Positions 21,301-26,264 of a DNA stretch of 26,264 nucleotides are shown here, piece after piece. The first letter of the stretch is position 1, and each line of letters opens with the position of its first letter. The DNA is from a virus. Under the pieces are notes generated by a model. That model saw only the letters and a program-made list of their open reading frames with translations. It did not search any database and was not told where the DNA came from. Both the position numbers and the translations under genes were made by a program. Location of the stretch: the IMG/VR virus record IMGVR_UViG_3300022707_000333, positions 1-26,264 of that record; one strand, written 5' to 3'.

Positions 21301-22683
21301 TTTATCGCTCAGTCGCTAGGATCTATAATTGACCAAGGGGTAATTGAGGCCCAGGCATTTTTTGACGTAGAGACGAAGAAAAGGAAATTCTTCGGTCTGT
21401 CAAAAAGCACAAGCACCAGCACTGAATTTAAAGATGTTAATGATGCGATAACAACGGAGCTCGGAGCAATATTTAGCAACATTGGTAACGCTGTTACAGA
21501 GTCGATTACCTTGTTAGGCTTAACAACTAACAAATCAGTAAATGATTTTATAATCAATATCGGCAAAATTAGCTTTAAAGATTTGACTGGTGAAGAAATA
21601 CAGGCAGAACTTGAGGCAGTATTTAGCCAACAGGCTGATTTATTATCAACATTCCTGGTTCCCGAATTAGCCAATTTTCAGCAAATAGGCGAGGGTCTTT
21701 TCGAAACGCTAATCCGTGTAGCTCAAGAACAAGTTATTTTTAATGATGCACTTGATTTTATGGGCGGAAGTCTATCTCAACTATCGAACATTATGCAAAT
21801 AGAAGTTGCCCAATCAATAATTGGAATGGTTGGCGGGCTCGAAAGGTTTAGCGATTTAACTAATAAATTTTTTGATGAATTCTTTACCGAAGAAGAAAAA
21901 TTTGAACGCTTGAGTAATTCATTGAACGAGGCAGTTTCAGGTCTTGGTATTTCAATGTTCGAAACCAGGGGCGCATTTAGGGCGGCAGTTGAGGGAGTAG
22001 ACAAAACAACCGAAGCTGGCCAAGCTCTATTTGCTGGACTTCTTGAGTTGGCCCCGGCATTTGATGACTTTTTTGATAGCATTGAATCAGATTTGAGGTC
22101 AGCGTTAAATTCTGAAATAAAAGGGCTGCGGACGCTAGCAAATAATATTGATAGCATTAGCCGAACATTTGGCGCTAATGCTGGGCAAGATTTAATATCA
22201 GCATTAGCCGGCGCCAAGCAAGGAGAATTTGGCGCGGCCCAGGCATTAAATCTTAGAGCCCTAACAAGTTTAGATCCTAGACGATTCGAGAGCGCGGAAG
22301 CCTTGGCAATTCAAGAGGCGATAAACAGGGGTAGGCTAGCAACTATTGGAGAATTGGCAGGAGCAGAAGCCACCAGGGCGGAAACGGAACTCGACGCGCT
22401 TAACCAGCAAGTAGAGCTAACTCAAGAGGTAGCCGATAACACCGCAAGCATCGATGAGGCTATATCGTCAATACCCGGGGCGGTAACATCAGCGGCAGCA
22501 ATAACGGCTGAATCGCTGCAAGCTAGCAACGTAGTCATACTCGAAACGATACGAAACGAATTAAAAGACGCCCGAGAAGAAGATACCAAAATTCAAATGC
22601 AAATATTAAGAAACTCTACGACTTCAGCCAATGCGTTGCAGCAATTTAAACTAGACGGGATGGATGTAAGGGAAATTTCATAA
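18391..22683 (+). CDS. Tail tape measure protein
   Basis: The longest gene in the window, 1430 residues, encodes the ruler that fixes tail length and is ejected with the DNA. Residues 1-130 form a charged helical start. A tape_meas_nterm-type segment covers about 150-310 (QLNQGFASGVLRGDEFNSVAEGAPKV, GITAEIMITALES). Hydrophobic stretches lie near 133-150 and 428-452 (FLLGPWGLLLIAIGAAVGVY). A Gly-rich hinge (GGSSGGGGGGF) sits near 842-851, followed by helical and then hydrophobic C-terminal parts. At about 1.5 angstrom per residue the tail would be near 215 nm, an estimate. It follows the chaperones and overlaps the next gene by one base (TAATG). Confidence 0.92.
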   Translation: MSDIAILGFKVDTKGLKKGEQALDNFAKKGEQTEKRINNSFKRISARISGIKDVIGIVGLEFAQLSNKTDIARKLVVKDMQQMRNSVTDLNREVKKVPVGFGRISRSARTSSASAVTSITILKKEIISVNRVVGLLATGFLLIGGARLGTEIISLSDTWKGLNSQIRQVTDSEEDLIKTRKILFDLTQDTRSQLSGTVNLFAELTRGTSELDISSDRLVGVTRTLNNLFVAGGKPMSETIGAIRQLNQGFASGVLRGDEFNSVAEGAPKVLVALTRSLGITRGELREFAATGGITAEIMITALESFSREAQSLADQTEKTFAQSLQISTNNITKFVGEAELLNEILGSVGAGMEELTGNLDATSDAAQTMVAVIGVGLTPVMFGYIRSLVGTIAAQLTAGTTAIKTANAFSVVTTSAATATVATNALAIATKFLLGPWGLLLIAIGAAVGVYAASKAASEDITRQFGIEEEAIRKLAKSYEDASVGRLGSDYIKSQRKAIEIDKERNRIQENIISIQNRITAARASGAQFRDISQSINSLKDQKKALAAVNLKGAENAKVLKIIGDKFENLLPKGREWVEISDNIAKKTKDQMKAQLRVAEAFGLTIFNLEMQRQELLLSANAFEIYEAKIQAIADGATPAMVKAITDAIKVNQDLRAEIDNQEGLNELSDQVDNFGGAWSRTGSAIIDAFGGMSEALSDYMGRVEEIAELEAKVADARVIFGENNADVIRLQQELDSQKVSAELSGLKAISKASGSLFKEKTAASKAFAALNKIIAIAEIALSFQKITAGTAEAGVHVANETTKQGANSLTAITSAFAAPFPINFIAGAAMIAIMASLLGGSSGGGGGGFDASQAAQEAQGTGTVFGSNEQSQSIVNAQERFEDIAIDQLSELRKIRNSMGALADGIAKLAGSIIGGGLGEFGGNLGTTTSVTGGFLANLGDPFGGTVSAVLGSLFGKTTKKIVDEGISFIAQSLGSIIDQGVIEAQAFFDVETKKRKFFGLSKSTSTSTEFKDVNDAITTELGAIFSNIGNAVTESITLLGLTTNKSVNDFIINIGKISFKDLTGEEIQAELEAVFSQQADLLSTFLVPELANFQQIGEGLFETLIRVAQEQVIFNDALDFMGGSLSQLSNIMQIEVAQSIIGMVGGLERFSDLTNKFFDEFFTEEEKFERLSNSLNEAVSGLGISMFETRGAFRAAVEGVDKTTEAGQALFAGLLELAPAFDDFFDSIESDLRSALNSEIKGLRTLANNIDSISRTFGANAGQDLISALAGAKQGEFGAAQALNLRALTSLDPRRFESAEALAIQEAINRGRLATIGELAGAEATRAETELDALNQQVELTQEVADNTASIDEAISSIPGAVTSAAAITAESLQASNVVILETIRNELKDAREEDTKIQMQILRNSTTSANALQQFKLDGMDVREIS

Positions 22684-23591
22684 TGAGAGTGATTAGGCCG
22701 CAACTAGTAGATGACACAAATTTAACATCATCAACAATACCCGAACCAGATACAGGAGAAACTGTTTGGACGCCTGGAACAAGGTTGCTGGGTGAGCAAT
22801 TTATAAGCACGGTAACACATAGGGTCTACGAAGTTGTGGCCGACCCTAGCACCACGGATGATCCTGTTGATGGTGTCGATGCCAATCCACCAACTTGGGT
22901 TAATGTTGCGCCAACAAATAAATTTGCAATGTTCGATAATATAAATAGCACTCAATCATTAGAAACAACATCATTAGTAGTTGAAATAGATACCGGACTA
23001 ATTACTAATTCAATAGCTGGTTTTAATATCGATGGTGCATCAACGATAAACGTAACCATGACCGATCCGGTTGAGGGTGTTGTTTTTGATCGCGACATTA
23101 GCATGATTAACCAAGAGGTAGTTGGTAGTTGGTGGGATTACTTCTTTGCACCAATTATTAACATAACATCATTTGTTATTTTGGATATGCCTCTTTTTCC
23201 AGATGCAACAATAAAGATTACTGTCACCGGTGGATCTATAGCATTTGGCAACTTGATTGTTGGCAGTCAAATAACTTTAGGTATAACCAATTTTGGAACA
23301 TCATTACAGCTATTGGATTTTAGCCGAAAAGAAACTGATTCGTTTGGGAATACAGTGGTGGTGCCAGGTAGAACGAGCAAGTTGGTTAATTTTAATGTTA
23401 CTGTTCAAAAAAGCCTTGTTGGTTATACATTCAATCAGCTAGATGATTTAACGGGAATCCCAAGCGTATTCGTTGGTACCGATGAGTTTGACGATGCAAC
23501 TCTTGTGTTTGGTTATTATAGAGATCTTCAAATTAACATTAGTTCACCAACAATAATCGATATGACGCTAACTGTTGAAGGCTTGGTTTAA
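22683..23591 (+). CDS. Tail tip or distal tail protein
   Basis: The 302-residue protein follows the tape measure (TAATG overlap), where distal tail or minor tail proteins are encoded. Its N-terminal 40 residues include YEVVADPSTTDDPVDGVDANPPTWVNVAPTNKFAMFD, common at the start of such structural proteins, and the rest is strand-rich (ITSFVILDMPLFPDATIKITV) with a conserved-looking LLDFSRKETDSFGN region. AAGGGA precedes the start. Assignment is from position and composition; the exact hub role is not proven. Confidence 0.72.
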   Translation: MRVIRPQLVDDTNLTSSTIPEPDTGETVWTPGTRLLGEQFISTVTHRVYEVVADPSTTDDPVDGVDANPPTWVNVAPTNKFAMFDNINSTQSLETTSLVVEIDTGLITNSIAGFNIDGASTINVTMTDPVEGVVFDRDISMINQEVVGSWWDYFFAPIINITSFVILDMPLFPDATIKITVTGGSIAFGNLIVGSQITLGITNFGTSLQLLDFSRKETDSFGNTVVVPGRTSKLVNFNVTVQKSLVGYTFNQLDDLTGIPSVFVGTDEFDDATLVFGYYRDLQINISSPTIIDMTLTVEGLV

Positions 23592-23602
23592 TCATGATTA
23601 AA
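23587..23602 (+). repeat. Perfect 16-bp palindrome upstream of the spike promoter
   Basis: TTTAATCATGATTAAA is a perfect dyad containing the stop of the tail tip gene and ending 8 bases before the -10 of the next promoter, over the -35 region. This is where an activator or repressor would bind. Confidence 0.5.
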
Positions 23603-23607
23603 AATAA

Positions 23608-23616
23608 TGATATACT
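23608..23616 (+). promoter_or_regulatory. Extended -10 promoter of the tail spike gene
   Basis: TGATATACT has the TGn extension and five of six -10 matches. Start near 23623 leaves a leader of about 20 bases before ATG 23644. Confidence 0.6.
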
Positions 23617-23643
23617 AAATCAAATTAAAATTAAGGATTTAAA

Positions 23644-25560
23644 ATGGCAATCCCTTTAATACCCATTTACGGTGGCGATATTCCAGATCGCAACGCCCAA
23701 GACGCCGCAACCTTTACGTTCAATTCAATTACCTGGCTTGATTACCAAGTGGTACAGATACCGGCCACAAACACATCAATCAATGGTATTAATGTTGCTG
23801 CCGCTCAGGTTGCTGCCGATGAAGAATCCGCCGCAATAAGTGCCGCCGCCGCCGATTCAAGCGCAAACTTTAAAGGCCGCTGGCTAGATTTGACTGGGCC
23901 TTTAAATATTCCCGCATCAGTTGAGCGCAAGAGCAGAATTTATCAGCTACTTGAAAACTTAGCAGATGTTACACTGGAAGATCCATTAACAAGTTCTAAA
24001 TGGATTGTTATTGATGTTGCAGGTGCCGGGAATATTATTCCCTTTAATACGCTGGCGGACACACTATCCAGCGAAAGTCTTTTTGAAGGCGCAGCCACAA
24101 ATATAAAAGATCGCACACCAGGAAATGGCGGCGGTGCGTTTTGGGATGCTTTCCCTGCGGGAACATTTGCAGTTGGAGCTACAATTTTTGATGTATTTGA
24201 CCATGATACATTAGCATTACAATTAAAATTGAGACCTAATGATTTTATCGAATTGGCTACATTTGGTTTTATTGCTGATGGCGTTACAGATAACAACGCT
24301 GCATTCCAAGCGGCTATTGATGTTGGTAATGCTAGATTTTTAGGGGGATCCCTTGGAGGTGGAGGTGTTGAGTTAATTCTACCCGAAGGCAAGTCTGTTT
24401 ATACCGGAGTAATATGGAAATCAGGCGTTTCAATGCGCGGTGTAGGTCAGAATGCTTCCATATTACTTTTATCAGGAGTTGCAGCTACAGGAATAAAAAA
24501 TCTATCAGCTACATCAGGACTTGCCGCCGATCAATTACAAAGAGGACATTTTAGAGATTTCTCAATGTTCTCTGATGAATCAGCGCCAACCTCTCAAATA
24601 CAATGGAATATTATCGGGTTTTCACGATGGGAAACTAGTAATGTATTTATTCAATTTTTTGGCGGCTGCAACGGTATCAGCATGAAAGGATCCGTTCTCA
24701 CAGGAAGTGGCGGGCCGGCTCAATTTTATAATGATTTTTATAATTGCTTTTTACTTAGAGCCGCAAGCAACCCCGCTGGCGGTATTGCTTTAGATTTGGG
24801 TGATACGGATTCAGGATTTGAGCAAGTTACAACCTTTCATTTTCACGGAGGTCGAGTATCAGGTTCAGGTGATGGAACGGGGCTCGCATTGAGGGGGACT
24901 GGGTGTGCATTCTTTGGAGTGGTTTACGAAGGTCTTGACACCGCAGTACAAATTGGCTCATCAGGAACAAGGGGGGCTAACACTAATAGCTTCTTTGGTT
25001 GTTACTGGGAAGGAAACACTACTAACAGACAAACCTTTGCCAATGCTTCAGGAACTAAGTTCTCGGGAAGTTTTGTCACGGGCGGCGTTGATGCTGATAT
25101 TGCAACCGATACTACTTTTGATGATCCTGGCGTTTTCGAAAGTTTTGCTGGGAGTTCGGGGGCGCAGAAGTGGGAAGTTAAAATTAATAATGGTGGCGTA
25201 AGACGGCCTAAGTTTACAGGATCAACATTACCTGCAATTGAAATAGAAAATTCAGCATTAACATCTTTTTCAATGGCTAACGGTGCGGCTACATCTGCGG
25301 GCGATAAGCACGTCCGCTTCCTAGATGACGCACTCGCTACGAGTCTTTTAGATTTTGGCACTGTTAATGCAACATTTAAAGCGGTGAATATAAAGCTCAG
25401 AGAAGATACAGGCTTTGGGATATTCACAGGTTCAGGTAGTCCAGAGGGGGTTGTCGTTGCTAATGTAGGGTCCGTTTTTCAAAGAACTGACGGCGGCGCA
25501 TCTACAAGTCATTATATTAAAGAATCAGGGACCGGCAATACCGGATGGGTGGCTAAATAA
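23644..25560 (+). CDS. Tail spike / fibre with pectate-lyase-like beta-helix
   Basis: A 638-residue virion protein likely to bind and perhaps cut a host polysaccharide. The N-terminal 115 residues (MAIPLIPIYGGDIPDRNAQDAATF, an Ala-rich helical stretch, GRWLDLTGPLNIPASV) match tail-anchoring segments. Then LATFGFIADGVTDNNAAFQAAID at about 205-227 is the classic opening of a Pectate_lyase_3-type right-handed beta-helix, followed by GVELILPEGKSVY and repeated short strands with Asn/Gly turns. The C-terminus (DTGFGIFTGSGSPEGVV, GGASTSHYIKESGTGNTGWVAK) resembles trimerisation domains of spikes. Catalytic residues cannot be assigned. AAGGAT precedes the ATG. Confidence 0.87.
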   Translation: MAIPLIPIYGGDIPDRNAQDAATFTFNSITWLDYQVVQIPATNTSINGINVAAAQVAADEESAAISAAAADSSANFKGRWLDLTGPLNIPASVERKSRIYQLLENLADVTLEDPLTSSKWIVIDVAGAGNIIPFNTLADTLSSESLFEGAATNIKDRTPGNGGGAFWDAFPAGTFAVGATIFDVFDHDTLALQLKLRPNDFIELATFGFIADGVTDNNAAFQAAIDVGNARFLGGSLGGGGVELILPEGKSVYTGVIWKSGVSMRGVGQNASILLLSGVAATGIKNLSATSGLAADQLQRGHFRDFSMFSDESAPTSQIQWNIIGFSRWETSNVFIQFFGGCNGISMKGSVLTGSGGPAQFYNDFYNCFLLRAASNPAGGIALDLGDTDSGFEQVTTFHFHGGRVSGSGDGTGLALRGTGCAFFGVVYEGLDTAVQIGSSGTRGANTNSFFGCYWEGNTTNRQTFANASGTKFSGSFVTGGVDADIATDTTFDDPGVFESFAGSSGAQKWEVKINNGGVRRPKFTGSTLPAIEIENSALTSFSMANGAATSAGDKHVRFLDDALATSLLDFGTVNATFKAVNIKLREDTGFGIFTGSGSPEGVVVANVGSVFQRTDGGASTSHYIKESGTGNTGWVAK

Positions 25561-25937
25561 TGAAAATTTACAAATTAAATGGGACGGTTATTAATATCGG
25601 TGAATGGGATTATAAAACAGAGCCAGTTATGAACCCTATCAAACTGACAGATGAACAGGCTGACGCTGAGATTGCAGCAGGTAGAGACCCGTATATATTA
25701 TATGACGATAAGGGAAATGTTGTTACGAAGGATACCAACCCTTTACCAGAAGGCGCAACGACAGAAGAGGCTGACGTAGTAAAATCGGCTGACGGAGGGC
25801 TTTGTTTAGCATCTGATTATAAAGCTTTAAGGAAGTATCCACCTATTGCGGAACAGCTTGATTACATCTATCACAACGGGGTTGAAGCGTGGAAGTTAGA
25901 TATGATTAAACCCGTGAAAGATAAATACCCAAAATAA
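25560..25937 (+). CDS. Small tail-associated protein (XkdW-like C-terminus)
   Basis: The 125-residue protein starts within the spike stop (TAATG). It is acidic in the middle (EIAAGRDPYILYDDKGNV, ATTEEADVVK) and ends with PPIAEQLDYIYHNGVEAWK and KPVKDKYPK, the QLD-x-x-Y-H-x-G-x-x-x-W-K pattern found at the C-terminus of many small proteins next to tail fibres. It may help fold or assemble the spike, or be a minor tail part. A stem-loop follows the stop. Confidence 0.75.
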   Translation: MKIYKLNGTVINIGEWDYKTEPVMNPIKLTDEQADAEIAAGRDPYILYDDKGNVVTKDTNPLPEGATTEEADVVKSADGGLCLASDYKALRKYPPIAEQLDYIYHNGVEAWKLDMIKPVKDKYPK

Positions 25938-25942
25938 GCGAA

Positions 25943-25966
25943 GCATCCCGCCTAACAGCGGGATGT
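25943..25966. terminator. Stem-loop between convergent genes, probable terminator
   Basis: CATCCCGC (25944-25951) pairs perfectly with GCGGGATG (25958-25965) around CTAACA, plus a G-U closing pair. The trailing sequence is only moderately T-rich on the forward strand and slightly better on the reverse, so a bidirectional terminator between the spike genes and the convergent holin-like gene is likely. Confidence 0.6.
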
Positions 25967-26000
25967 GCCTTGGTGTTATTTTCCCATGTCCTTATTTGCG

Positions 26001-26264
26001 CTACTTAGAAACGCCTAATTTAATTTTTATAAGGCGCTCGATAAGTGGCATTAAGTTTTTAATTGCTCGCTCACCAAACAAGAAGCCAAGAACCAACAAA
26101 TTTATGATCCAAAGTGCGCTTTCCTGAGTTTCGGTCAATGACTTCCATTTGTCGCTAAAGACCATAAAATCCATGTATAACGTTGAATACCCCCAAACTG
26201 GTCGCTGACATCCACGCAAAAATATAACGATAGGACCAATAATAGGAATGCTCTTCAAGTCTTT
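26001..26264 (-). CDS. Holin-like membrane protein (5' end outside window)
   Basis: The reverse-strand frame stays open to the window edge, and the only start inside it is a TTG at 26258 with no site visible, so the true start may lie beyond 26264. The visible part of about 88 codons has a hydrophobic N-terminal segment (IPIIGPIVIFL), the RPVWGYSTLYMDF motif seen in small phage holins, a second membrane helix (ALWIINLLVLGFLFGERAI) and a basic end (LIERLIKIKLGVSK). Such proteins form membrane lesions that release the endolysin. The lysis role is inferred; the endolysin would be upstream on the same strand, outside the window. Confidence 0.65.
   Translation of the reverse strand, partial: KDLKSIPIIGPIVIFLRGCQRPVWGYSTLYMDFMVFSDKWKSLTETQESALWIINLLVLGFLFGERAIKNLMPLIERLIKIKLGVSK

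Noticed and set aside
24905-25201. 98-codon forward frame within the tail spike gene
   Set aside because: Out-of-frame shadow of the spike with no start signal.
1-26264. tRNA genes, CRISPR arrays, insertion sequences, integrase or attachment sites
   Set aside because: I looked for cloverleaf patterns, spaced repeats, transposase motifs and tyrosine/serine recombinase motifs by eye and found none that hold up.

Overview
The window is a block of a tailed double-stranded DNA phage (or prophage) genome with a long non-contractile tail. It holds the packaging, head, head-tail joining, tail tube, tail assembly, tape measure, tail tip/spike and start of lysis genes in the usual siphovirus order. 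The AT-leaning sequence, clear AGGAGG-type ribosome binding sites, sigma70-like promoters and a small lipoprotein with a Gram-negative lipobox all suggest a gammaproteobacterial, perhaps marine, host. The host cannot be fixed from the sequence alone. No integrase, repressor or attachment site is seen, so lifestyle is open.

Layout. 1-250: end of an upstream operon (one partial and one 51-codon gene) closed by a terminator. 252-5193: packaging operon (unknown 106-aa protein, small and large terminase, DUF1073-type portal, 79-aa protein, Mu-F/SPP1-gp7-type head protein). 5191-8480: capsid operon with its own promoter (protease with a nested scaffold, probable decoration protein, major capsid protein, 67-aa protein, terminator). 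8499-10533: three beta-rich unknown proteins and a probable head-tail adaptor. 10538-14212: an island on the opposite strand, splitting the head-tail joining genes, with eleven tightly overlapping small genes. 14328-15591: head closure, Lys-rich 40-aa protein, tail completion and tail terminator. 15592-16310: an inserted, frameshifted HNH/AP2 homing endonuclease with a structured leader. 16397-17190: tail tube and a second structural protein, then a terminator. 17251-18288: structured leader and tail assembly chaperone pair (G and GT by -1 frameshift). 18391-23591: tape measure and tail tip protein. 23644-25937: beta-helix tail spike and a small assembly/tail protein. 26001-end: minus-strand holin-like gene.

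How it fits together. The terminase threads DNA through the portal into a shell built by protease, scaffold, capsid and decoration proteins. Adaptor, closure and terminator proteins join it to a tube whose length is set by the 1430-residue tape measure. The spike carries the likely host-recognition or polysaccharide-cutting function. Most modules start with their own promoter, mainly extended -10 type (TGnTATAAT-like), and several end in intrinsic terminators.

The least explained parts are the reverse-strand island (a three-part fusion gene, a Cys-His-Asp protein, a lipoprotein and several membrane microproteins), the two +1-positioned three-way-junction leaders, and the perfect palindromes at promoters. 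No tRNA, CRISPR array or insertion sequence was found. No gene-free stretch exceeds 300 bases.
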